From Nocardioides sp. S-1144 (GTDB lineage: Bacteria > Actinomycetota > Actinomycetes > Propionibacteriales > Nocardioidaceae): 64,000 nucleotides of DNA. The stretch is from contig NZ_CP040695.2 in NCBI RefSeq assembly GCF_005954645.2, positions 3,534,001-3,598,000 of the forward strand. The letters run 5' to 3'. Every line of letters starts with the position of its first letter. Positions within the stretch are counted from its first letter, which is position 1. The notes below the pieces were generated by a model. It had not been told where the DNA came from, ran no database searches, and saw nothing but the letters and a program-made list of their open reading frames with translations. The position numbers and the translations under genes are program-made. Positions 16,683 to 26,433 of this stretch are shown piece by piece.

Positions 16683-17860
16683 ACGCTCCAGCGCAGCAGG
16701 GCCGGGAGGTCGTCCTTGTCACCGAGGCGCAGGACCGACAGGCCGCCGACCTCGCTGACGCCGGGCCGCACGCCGCGCTCGACGAGGAGGGCCAGCCGGC
16801 GGACCTCGGGCGGGAAGACCGCCGCGGCGCGCAGCACCGGGTCGAGCCCGGCGGCGGCGCCGGTCAGCAGGAACAGCAGGCTGGTGTCGGGGGCGAGGTC
16901 GACGGCGCGCCGGGCCGCGCCGACCAGGCCGACCGAGCCGGCCGAGGCGCGGCAGACGGCGTCCAGGGCGAGGTTGCCGTCGACGCCGGAGCTCGCGGTC
17001 GGGCCGCACACGAACGTCGCCTCGAACTCGTCGGCGATCGCGCGCACCAGCACCGAGGCGGCGACCGACATCGCGATCTCCAGCTCGTCGTCGTCGGCCC
17101 ACGACGCCAGGTCGTCGTCGACGACGACGGTGGCGTGGCTGCGCCGGGTGTCGAGGTACTGCCGCACGAGCAGCTGCTGCTGGCCCGCGCCCATCGCCTT
17201 GGCCGAGGAGCGCCAGTGCACGTGGCGCAGGTCGTCGCCGGCGACGTACTCGCGCAGCGCGTGGAAGGCGAGGTCGCTCTGGGAGATCGCGTCGGTCTCG
17301 ACGCCCTCGAGGTCGCGGAGCAGGCCGGCGCCCATCGCGTCGAGCGGCACCAGCGGGGGCCGCACCAGCACCTCCTGTGCCTCGGCCCACACCGAGTCGC
17401 GGGAGAACACGCCGACGGCGTCGCCGCGCCGGGTGACCGCCGGGCCGACCTCGATCACCCCGCGGCGCTCGGTGCGGATCGTGAAGGACTCCTGGCTGGT
17501 CGCCCCCGCGGCGAGCGCCGGGACGCCGTAGCGGTGCACGGCCGCGCCGACGGGCAGCTCGAGCAGCGTGGGGAGCATCCGCCGGCCGGAGGCGTTGGTG
17601 ACGTCGACGCCGCCCGACACCGAGCTGCCGGCCACCACCCGCGACGGCTCCAGGACGATCGCCACCCGCACCCGGGTGCGGCCCAGGAGGAAGGGCAGGC
17701 AGAGGGCGAGCAGCAGCAGGCACGCCGTCCCCAGGACGACGAGCTCGCGCCACCGCGTCTGCGACGCCACGGCGAGGGCGAGCACGCCGAGGCCGAGGAG
17801 CAGCCAGCCCAGCGGGCGGACCACCCCCAGCGCGGCGCGGACCCGGGTCGGCACGGTCAC
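16679..17860 (-). CDS. DUF58 domain protein (first copy)
   Basis: The ~393-residue protein has two N-terminal hydrophobic helices (GWLLLGLGVLALAVA and LVVLGTACLLLLALCLPFLL). A beta-rich region follows, then the DUF58 signature LREYVAGDDLRHVHWRSSAK and a von Willebrand-A-like fold (HATVVVDDDLASWADDDE). DUF58 proteins are regular partners of MoxR AAA+ ATPases. I chose GTG 17860, which lies 7 bp past the moxR stop; a GTG two codons later is equally possible. The upstream extension in this frame has shadow composition and belongs to moxR. Role within this locus is inferred, not known. Confidence 0.87.
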   Translation of the reverse strand: MTVPTRVRAALGVVRPLGWLLLGLGVLALAVASQTRWRELVVLGTACLLLLALCLPFLLGRTRVRVAIVLEPSRVVAGSSVSGGVDVTNASGRRMLPTLLELPVGAAVHRYGVPALAAGATSQESFTIRTERRGVIEVGPAVTRRGDAVGVFSRDSVWAEAQEVLVRPPLVPLDAMGAGLLRDLEGVETDAISQSDLAFHALREYVAGDDLRHVHWRSSAKAMGAGQQQLLVRQYLDTRRSHATVVVDDDLASWADDDELEIAMSVAASVLVRAIADEFEATFVCGPTASSGVDGNLALDAVCRASAGSVGLVGAARRAVDLAPDTSLLFLLTGAAAGLDPVLRAAAVFPPEVRRLALLVERGVRPGVSEVGGLSVLRLGDKDDLPALLRWSV

Positions 17861-17867
17861 AGCACGA

Positions 17868-18843
17868 TCAGCGGGTCGCGACGCGGTCGGTGGGCGGGGC
17901 GACGGCGTCGAGCAGCCGGGAGATGACGGCGTCGACGGTGACCCCGGTGAACTGCGCCTCCGCGTCGAGCAGCAGCCGGTGGCACAGCACCGGCTCGGCC
18001 AGTGCGCGCACGTCGTCGGGGACGACGTGGTCGCGCCCGTCGGCGGCGGCCCAGGTCTTGGCGACCCGGATGAAGGCCAGGCAGCCACGGGCCGAGAGCC
18101 CGAGCTTGACGTGCGGCTGGCGGCGCGACTCCTCGGCGAGCTCGGCGACGTAGCCGACGACGGCCGGGTCGACGTACACCTCGTCGGCGAGGCCGCTCAT
18201 CTGGGCGATTGTCTGGGCGGTGATCACCGGCGTCACCAGTGCGGCGCGGTCGCGGACGCCGGCGTTGAGGAGCAGCTCGATGGTCGCCGCCTTGTCGGGG
18301 TAGCCGACCGAGCTCTTCATCAGGAACCGGTCGAGCTGGGCCTCGGGGAGCCGGTAGGTGCCGGCCTGCTCGATCGGGTTCTGGGTGGCGATCACCATGA
18401 ACGGCCGGCCGACCTCGTGGGGCCGGCCGTCGACGGTGACCCGGCCCTCCTCCATCACCTCGAGCAGCGCCGACTGGGTCTTGGGCGAGGCCCGGTTGAT
18501 CTCGTCGGCCAGCACGATCGAGTGGAAGATCGGGCCCGGGGTGGAAGTCGAAGGTGCCCTTGTGCTGGTCGTAGACGGTCACGCCGGTGACGTCGGAGGG
18601 CAGCAGGTCGGGGGTGAACTGGATCCGGGCGTGGCTGCCCTGCACCGTGTTGGCCAGCGCCCGCGCCAGCATCGTCTTGCCGGTGCCCGGGAAGTCCTCG
18701 AGCAGCAGGTGGCCCTCGGAGAGCAGGCAGGTCAGCGCCAGCCGGACGACGTGCCGCTTGCCGAGCACGGCCTTCTCGATGTTGTCGGTGAGCTGGTCGA
18801 AGGTCTGGTGGAACCAGGCGGCCTGCTCGCGGGTGATCGTCAT
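17868..18843 (-). CDS. MoxR family AAA+ ATPase (first copy), apparent frameshift
   Basis: Read through one indel this is a ~324-residue MoxR ATPase: QAAWFHQTFDQLTDNIEKAV, Walker A EDFPGTGKT, QFTPDLLPSDVTG, Walker B VLADEINRASPKTQ, sensor 1 ATQNPIEQAGT, and EAQLDRFLM. The first frame holds to FDFHPGP; the second resumes at HSIVLADEIN. Dropping one base from the G run at 18538-18541 restores the conserved FHPGPIFHSIV. Annotation software would call this a pseudogene, but a consensus error is more likely. MoxR proteins act as chaperones that insert cofactors or assemble complexes with VWA/DUF58 partners. Start ATG at 18843, about 46 bp after the giant surface protein gene. Confidence 0.88.
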
Positions 18844-18889
18844 GCGGGTCCTGTCACGGTCGGGTCGGAGGCGGTCGGGGCGGGGCCGG

Positions 18890-21800
18890 TCAGCTGCCGG
18901 GCCACGTGTACCTCGGGCTCGTGGCGCCCCCGCACGTCGCGCTCACCCAGCCACCGGGGTTGCCGTAGTAGGCACCGGTCTGGTGCGACCCGTTGCCGAA
19001 CGGGCCCTTGCGCCCGAAGCCGCCGCCGGTCGAGGAGTCGATGGTGCAGGAGTTGCCCCCGCCGGGGAAGTTGCTCAGGATGATCGTGATGTAGCCGCAG
19101 GAGGCGTGCGTGCACAGCGTGCCGGAGGTCGTGTAGCAGCGCGGCAGCCCGGAGCCGGGCCGGTCGTTGCAGCGGTCGCCGCGGGTCACCTCGACCGAGG
19201 GCAGCAGCGGCTGGTCGGTGCGGACCGACTCGGCGGTGCGGGTGGCCGGGCCGCGGGCCGGCGCGGCGTCGGACAGCCGCACCGTGATCGTCTCGGTCGT
19301 GTCGTAGCCGATCCGGCGCAGCTCGGTGTCGAAGGTGTAGGTGTCCACGCCCGGGACCGTGATGGTCTCGTCGCGGCCCTGGTTGCTGGTGATCCGCACC
19401 GAGGCGGGGTCGCCGTTGGGGTCGACGGTGATCCGCCAGGCGATCTCCTGGCTGGGGACGACGTCGCCGCGGGTGGAGGTCATCGACACGACGTGCTGGG
19501 TGCCGAGCGGGCCGTAGGGTCTGCACCGACCGCGGCGCCGACGGCGAGCAGCGGTCGAGCTCGTTGCACACCTCGAGCCGCACCTGGTGGGCGCCGTCGT
19601 TGTCGGGGACGGTCACGGTGCGCGACTGCCCGCCGGCGCCCTGGAACTCCTCGACGACGGTGCTGCCGACGATCACCTTGACCCGCGACTGCGCGCCGTT
19701 CGAGACCGGCACGGTGAAGTCGGCGCGGGACTGGTTGTCCTGACCGGTCGCCGTGACCGACCAGTCGCCCCACGCCTCGGGGTCGCCGACGGCGACGAAC
19801 TCCGAGGTGGGCCCGGTCGCGGTCCGGCCGTCGCCGCCCTTGTTGGTCACCCGCACGGCGTACTGGTACTTCCGGCCGTCGTAGCCGATGCCGCCGTCGA
19901 CGCACGAGGTGGAGCCCTGGTCGGTGCACGCGGGCAGCGGCGACCCGTCGCGCAGCACGGTGTAGCTCAGCGGCGTCGGGCCGTTGGGGTTCACCGCGGG
20001 CCAGGAGACGACCACGGCCGTCTGCCGGCTGCTGGTGCGGTTCTCGGTGAGGGTGGGGGCCGGCGGGGCGGCCGGGGTGCCGACCGACTGGTAGGGCCCG
20101 CCGGAGCGGCGCTCGCCGGCGAACCGCTCGTTCACGGCGTACACGGTGAAGGTGTAGCGCTGGTTGTTGTCGAGCCCGGTGACCGTGGCCTCCGGGCGCC
20201 GGGTGGTGGTGCTCCCGCCGTCGTCCCAGGAGACGACGTACTCGCGGATGTCGGAGGTCTGCGTCGTCGGGGGCGTCCACCGCAGGCGGAGGGTGGTGTC
20301 GCCCTCCTCCACCACCTGGATCGGGCCGACCCGGCCCGGCTTGGCGTCGGGCGTGGCGACCCGCGACTGCGGGCTCCAGCCCGACCAGCCGACGGCGTTG
20401 TGGGCGCGCACCTCGAAGCGGTAGTCCTGACCGTTGGTCAGGCCGGTGACGTCGCAGGAGGTGGCGGCGCACTCGCGGCCGACCCCGCCGGTGCCGCGCA
20501 CCTCGTAGCGGTCGATCGGGGCGCCGTTCGCGTCGGGCGCCCGCCAGCCGAGCGCCACCTCCTGGTCACGGATCGTGGTGCCCGGGACCGGCGCGGTCGG
20601 GACGTCGGGCACGTCGAGCACGTCGAAGGTGATCCGGCCCTCCACCTGCCGCTCGGGCCCGTTCGACCCGGTGACGTCGCTGGCCAGCACCCGCAGCTCG
20701 GCGCGGCCGTCGACCTCGGGGCCGGTGGTGATGGTGACCCGCGACCCCTCGAAGCTGGTCTGGACGTCGAGACTGCTCACCTGCTCGACCTCGAGCACCT
20801 CCGGCTCCGGGTTCGGGACGCCGGCGCGCAGGTACGGCGCGAGGTCGATGGTCCGCTCCTCGCCCGCGCGCATGTCCTCGAGCCGCACCGGCGACATCGA
20901 CGGCGGCGGCGACTCCACGACGAGCAGCTGCACGAGCCCGGGCTCGCTGCCCTCGGCGGTGACCTGCAGGGTGGCGCGGCTGCCGGCCACGGCGCTGCCC
21001 GCGGCGTTGACCTCGATCGTCGACCCGCTGGGCTGGACGATGCTCAGGCCGTCGACCGAGGTCTGCCAGTCGGCGTCGAACGACAGCGAGTCGACGTCCT
21101 CGGGGTCGGGCGTCCACACGTGGCAGAACGACGCGACGTCGAGGCCGATGGTGCGGTCCTGGGCGATGCGGACCGGGGTCTCGGGGCAGCGCAGCACCGG
21201 CCGCGACCGGCCGACCTGCACGGGCACCGACACGATCGCCTCGACGCCGTCGGGGTCGTCGACACCGTCGCCGGTCGTGACCTCGAAGACCACCGCGCCC
21301 GGGCCCTCGTAGCGGTCGGAGGCGGCGACGTCGAAGGTCGTGTCGCCGGTGATGGTCGGCTGCACGTCGCCCTCGGGCGAGGCCCAGATGCGGTCCTGCA
21401 GGGTGAACTGGACCGGCCCTCCGCCCGGGCTGACGACGTGGTCGGCGAGGTCGAGGCTCGCGGTGCCGCCGGGGTCGACCTCGATGACGGCGCCCGGCAC
21501 GGCGTACGGCGCGCCGGCGGCGGCCGGCGGCACGTAGATCGAGCCGGTCGCGGCGCCGCCGTCGGCGTCCCGCACGCGGAAGGGCACCACCATCGGCTCC
21601 GCCCCGCGCTGCACGGTGACCTCGCCGCCGGCGATGGACGCGGTCGTGCCCCGCGGTGCGAAGACCTTGCTGACCCGGAGGTCCTCGGGCTCCCCGTCGG
21701 GGTCGTAGGCCGTCTCGAGGACGTCGACGGTGACCGTCGAGGCGTCGCCGCGACCGTCGACCTCGCCCTCGGCCGCCTCGAGCGCGCCCTCGTCGGCCGG

Positions 21801-24800
21801 GGTGCCGTAGGCGTCGAAGACGACCGGCGGGTTGTTGTAGGGCGTCGCCAGGCGCAGCGTGACGGTCGCCTGGGACGCGTCGAGGCCGTTCGAGAGCCGG
21901 TAGACGACCTGGAGGGTGCGGGCGTCGAGGGTGTCGGGTGCCTCGATGACGATCGGGCCCTGCGGGGTCTCCAGGCTCACGCCGGCGGGCGGGTCGACCA
22001 GCGTGGCCTCCACGCGGTCGCCCGCGGCGACGTAGTCGTTGGCGAGGATGTCGACGCGGGCCAGCCGGCCCGGCTCGGTCGTCACGGTGTCGGGGACGGC
22101 GAGCGGGGGCTGGGGGGTGCCCGGCGGGACGACGGCGACGCGCACGGTGCCGGCCGCGCTCCCGCCGTTCGGGTCGGCGACGGTGTAGCCGAACTCGTCG
22201 GTGCCGACGCTGCCCGGGTAGGCCTGGTAGACGATCGAGCTCGCGCCGAACCGGACGATCCGGCCCAGCGACGGCGCCGAGTCGATGCCGGTGAGGGTGA
22301 CCGGGTCGCCGTCGGGGTCGACGCCGGCGCCGGGGATGCGGAGCTTGATGGTGTCGCCCGCGACGGCGCGGCCCTCGAGCACCGGCGGCTCGGGCGGGAC
22401 GTTGCGCCGGGTGCCCGGGACGACCTGGATCTCGAGGGTGCCCGGGGCGCGGTCGCCGGTGGTGTTGGTGGCCAGGTAGCGCACGGTGAACGTCTCGGCG
22501 TCCTCGAGCCCGTCGGGGGCGACGTAGCGCACGAACCGGTCGGTGACGAAGGCCTGGCCGGTCGGCACGTCCTCGTCGCCGGGCGGGCGGACCTCGAGCA
22601 CCCCGGCGTCCCCGGCGGGCCCGTGGCCGACGAGCTCGAGCTCGTCGCCGGCCGGGCTGAAGTCGTTGTCGAGGACCGGGACCGAGACCCCTCCCCCGGC
22701 CCGGACGACGACGCGGTCGGTCTCGGTGACCGGGGTGTTGTCCTCCGGTGCCGGGCGCCACGCCACCACGACCTCGCCCTGGACGCCGGAGCGGGCGCCG
22801 TTGCTGACGGTGTAGCGGACCAGCTGGGGGTTGGGGTCGAGCCGGCCCTGGCGGGCGGCGATGCGGAGCCAGCGGCCCTCGACCACGGCGACGTCGAGCG
22901 CGTTCTCGGCGTCGGGCGTCGCGCCCTGCACGACGAGCACGCCCCCGGTCGGGTCGATGTCGTTGGCCACGACGTCGACCAGCGTGGCGGCCTGGCCGTG
23001 CAGCGTCACGCTGTCGGGCATCGCGACCGGGGCCTTCGGCGGCCGGTCGGGCGCCTCGACGTCGACCCGGATCCGGCCCGGCGCGAACGGCGCGTTGCCG
23101 AAGCGGAGGTCGTAGTCGAGGAAGTAGGTGCGCGCCTGGGTGGCGGTGAAGCTGATCGTGCCGTCGACCAGGTCGGTGGTGACCTCGGTGCCGGCGGGCT
23201 GGGCGACCTTGCCCGCGAGCGCGGTCCGGGCCGTCGGGGTGATCGGGTCGGAGCCGGGCAGGTCGTTGCCCAGCGGGCGGATCGTCAGGGTGCTGCCGAC
23301 CTCGCCGGAGACCACGTCGGGCTCGGCCACGCCGGGGAACGACTTGCGGTCGGTGAGCGACTGCACCTGGAACTCCAGCTCGTCCTCCACCGGCGCCCCG
23401 ATGCCGTCGGTGACGGTGTAGGTCACCTTCACCACGCCGCTCTCGGCCGGCGCGGTGAACCGCACCCGCCCCGCGGACGTCGTGCGCGCGACCGCGCCGC
23501 TCCGCTCCCCGCCGAGCGCGACGGCCCCGTCGAGGGTCAGCGGGTCGCCGTCCTCCTTGTCGCGCCAGTCGGGCAGCACCGGGATGTCGAGGGTGCCGCC
23601 GGCCGGGACCGCCCAGACCCGCGGCTCGAAGCCCTCGCGCAGCTGCGGGGTGGCGTTGACGGCGTCGGTGCGCGGGGTGACGGTGACCGTCGCGGTGTCG
23701 GAGAGCCCGGTGCGGCCGTCGTCGATGGTGTAGTCGAACCGCGTCGGGCCGGCGCCGTCGGGGAGGTCGACCTGCACGGTCTGGCCGTCGGGGCTGACCG
23801 TCACCTCCGCGTCGGAGCCGCGCGGCGGCTGGACCCCCGAGATCGCGAGCAGCCGACCCCCGGGGGCGGTGTCGTTGTCGAGCGGGTGCAGCACGGTCGT
23901 GCGCCCCACGCGGGCGCCGAGGGCGTCGTCCTTGGCCTCGGGCGGACGCCGGTCGCCGTCGTCGGTGTTCTCGTTCTGGTCGTCGTCGTCGGACTTGTCG
24001 GGCTTGAGCTGGAAGGCGTCCCAGTTGTCGAGGCGGGTCGGCTGGTCGGAGTCGATGTTCCAGACGGCGCCGGTGCCGCGGTCGTTGAGCAGGATCTCGC
24101 CGCGGTTGACCCGGAAGACGAGGTCGCTGGTCTCGGTGCCGAGGTCGGCGACGTTCGGCTCGTCGTCGCCGCAGACGGTGGCGACCGCGCCGAACCCGCC
24201 GGACCAGGCGCCGTAGACGCAGGCGCCGAGCCGCACCGGCGCGGTCGGGCGGCCGCCGGCGTCGGCGACCAGCTCGATCTCCTCGCCGGTGTCCAGGTCG
24301 ATGCCCACGAGCCGGTCGGGCGTCGCGACCAGGACGACGTCGGCGTCGGGGCCGGGCACCTGGAGGACCGACCCGGCGGGCAGGTCGGCGTCGGCGCCGC
24401 CGACCACCTGCAGCGCACCCGACTCGGCGTCGAGAACGACGGCGCGCTCGCCGACCGTCGTGACCGCGACCGTGCGGCCGAGGTCGGCTCCGAGCGGGAC
24501 CTCGCTCGGCCGGCCGAAGCCGCCGTCGCCGGCCGGGAGTGTGCGCAGGACGTCGTCCTCGGCGGAGGCGACGACCAGGTCGCCGTCGACGGTGACCGCC
24601 AGGGCGGCGTCCGGGGCGGTGACGGCGAGCGGGTCGGCCTCGGGGTCGAGGGCTGCGACCGGCGGGACGCCGCGACGGGTGTCGACCCGGGTCGCGCGCA
24701 GGCTGCCGTCGGCGGGGTCGAGGACGGCGAGGCTGCCGCCGGCCAGCTGCACCTGGGCCGCGGCGGGCAGGGCGGCGCTCTCCCCGTCGGGCAGCGAGAC

Positions 24801-25121
24801 GCGGGCCGGGTCGATGGTCGAGAGCACGCCCGCCGACACGTCGATGCCAAGCACCGCAGCGCCGTCCTGGACGACGTCGAGCTGGGCGTCCTGCTCGGCG
24901 AAGGTGACGCCGTCGAGCTCGCCGATCGGCTTGTTGACGCGGCCGTGGTAGCCGTCGCGGCCGTTGGTGACCCAGATGCCGCCGTCGTTGAGCTGCGCCT
25001 CGTGCTTGCGGTAGCCGTCGGCCTGGGTGGCCACCACGACGACACAGGTCGCCGCCACGAGGAGCGCCGCGTTCGTCGCGACCGCGACGCGGTGGCGGCG
25101 AATCGCCGTCGAGATCGACAT
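18890..25121 (-). CDS. Giant membrane-anchored Ig/cadherin-like and FN3 repeat surface protein, apparent frameshift
   Basis: About 2,076 residues when one indel is corrected. A signal-anchor helix lies at residues ~12-32, followed by a ~370-residue region of short beta repeats that may form a propeller. Eight or more Ig/cadherin-like repeats with the VLxNDxDPxG motif (for example VDVVANDIDPTGG, VPVLDNDFSPAGD, VDILANDYVAAGD) follow. Three FN3 domains lie at about 1505-1780, then a linker and a Cys-rich C-terminus (~1980-2076, seven Cys). The start ATG has AGGAG four bases upstream. Frame breaks in the GGG at 19517-19519; dropping one base gives QTYGPLGTQHVVSMTS and a single continuous protein. 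It heads the moxR-DUF58-TG-FHA/ABC arm and probably extends from the membrane through the cell wall. Ligand and role are unknown. Confidence 0.87.
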
Positions 25122-25205
25122 TGCACTCCTGGGGGCCTGGGAGGCAAGGGTAGGAAGGCTGCTCCCGACACGACAACTCGGCAGTCGCTGCGGGAGGATG
25201 CCCGG
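25122..25205. promoter_or_regulatory. Divergent promoter region between the two arms of the FHA/kinase/FN3 locus
   Basis: The 84 bp between the start codons of the giant surface protein (leftward) and the FHA protein (rightward) must hold both arms' upstream signals unless transcription reads in from outside. A clear ribosome binding site is visible on each side (AGGAG leftward, GGGAGGA rightward). I cannot identify convincing -10/-35 boxes. The short shared spacer suggests coordinated control. Confidence 0.4.
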
Positions 25206-26426
25206 GTGCAGGCGTCCTACACCCCCGGCGACGGACTCGTCGTCGGCGCGGGGCGCCGGTGGCTGCTGCTGGACGCCGTCCCCGACGCCGCGACCACCGA
25301 GCGGCTGTGGGACCTGCTGACCGCTCCGCGCGTCGCGAGCGCCACCGTGCTCGACGTCGTCGCCACGGCCTGCGGTCCCGGGACCGCCCTGGTGCTCCTC
25401 GACCTGACCCCCGGCGCCGAGACGTCGGCGACCCGCGGCTCGGGACGGCACACCGCCGTCGACGGGGTCCACACCCTCACGCTCGGGCCGGCCGACGCCG
25501 GTGCTCGTGCCGGTGCTCCTGCCGACGCCGGGCCGCCCGCGCGCCGGCTGGTCGGCGGCGTGGTCGCGGCCGCCGCGGTCGTGCTCGCGCCGGACCCGGC
25601 GGGCCCGCCGGCCGCCGCTCCCGCGTCGGTCGCGGAGCCGGTCGCCGGGTCGGTCACCGGGTCGGTCGATGGGCTGATCGACGGCATCCCGCCGGAGATC
25701 CTCGCCCCGCGCCCGGGTCCGCCGGCCCCCTCGCCTCCCCCGCCCGCCCTCGGTGCGGTCGACACCGACGAGCCGCCCGCCGTGCCGGACCGGCGACGCG
25801 ACGAGCCGGGGGGCCACACCGTGCGCCGCGGCGCCTCGGCCCCGGCGCCCCCTCCCCCGGCGCGACCCGGTGCGGTCGACAGCGACCACGACGGCCACAC
25901 CACCTACCGGCCCGAGGACGTCGGCCGCGCACCGACGCCGCCCGCCGGCCACCTGCAGCAGTCCACGGCCGACACGGTGCTCGCCGTGCACTGCCCCGCG
26001 GGCCACGTGACCGCCGCCTACCGACCGCGGTGCCGGGTCTGCGACGCCCCGGTCGGCCCGCAGGAGCCGCAGCGGATGCCCCGCCCCCGCCTCGGCGTCC
26101 TGCACCTGCCCGACGGCGAGCGGGTGCCCCTCGACCGGGGCGTCGTCGTCGGCCGGGCGCCGACCCCGGTGCCGGGCGGCCCGCAGTGGCCGCACCTGGT
26201 GCGGCTGCCGGCCGGGGAGACCCTCGTGTCGCGCTCGCACCTGTCGGTGGCGCTCGACGGCTGGCTGGTGCTGGCCACCGACCTCGGGTCGCGCGGCGGC
26301 ACGACGCTGCGGGTGCCCGGCCGGGCACCGCAGCGGGTCCGGGGCCACGAGACCTACGTGTGGGAGCCGGGTCAGGTGCTCGACCTGGCCGACAGCTACG
26401 AGATCGTCTACGAGGTCACGGGATGA
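25206..26426 (+). CDS. FHA domain protein with Cys4 zinc-ribbon-like motif
   Basis: The 406-residue protein begins VQASYTPGDGLVVGAGRRW, a beta-rich N-terminal region. A hydrophobic helix (RRLVGGVVAAAAVVLAP, about 113-129) and a long Pro-rich low-complexity linker (~130-255) follow. Then comes a CPAGH...CRVC motif (~264-282; three to four Cys/His) and a C-terminal FHA domain (VVVGRAPTPVPGG, then SRSHLSVALDGW and SRGGTTLRVPG). FHA domains bind phosphothreonine, and the adjacent kinase, 7 bp downstream, is the obvious partner. GTG at 25206 has GGGAGGA seven bases upstream and marks the start of coding character. Confidence 0.83.
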   Translation: MQASYTPGDGLVVGAGRRWLLLDAVPDAATTERLWDLLTAPRVASATVLDVVATACGPGTALVLLDLTPGAETSATRGSGRHTAVDGVHTLTLGPADAGARAGAPADAGPPARRLVGGVVAAAAVVLAPDPAGPPAAAPASVAEPVAGSVTGSVDGLIDGIPPEILAPRPGPPAPSPPPPALGAVDTDEPPAVPDRRRDEPGGHTVRRGASAPAPPPPARPGAVDSDHDGHTTYRPEDVGRAPTPPAGHLQQSTADTVLAVHCPAGHVTAAYRPRCRVCDAPVGPQEPQRMPRPRLGVLHLPDGERVPLDRGVVVGRAPTPVPGGPQWPHLVRLPAGETLVSRSHLSVALDGWLVLATDLGSRGGTTLRVPGRAPQRVRGHETYVWEPGQVLDLADSYEIVYEVTG

Positions 26427-26433
26427 TCACCCC

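Noticed and set aside
13857..17531. Open plus-strand frame of over 1,200 codons across FHA-ABC, TG and DUF58 genes
   Set aside because: Shadow composition (Arg/Gly/Asp/His-rich), while the minus strand carries recognisable domains throughout.
19587..25205. A very long open frame on the plus strand opposite the giant surface protein
   Set aside because: It is a mirror frame of a high-GC gene, rich in Arg, Gly, Val and Asp with no domain; only its last part (from 25206) is a real gene.
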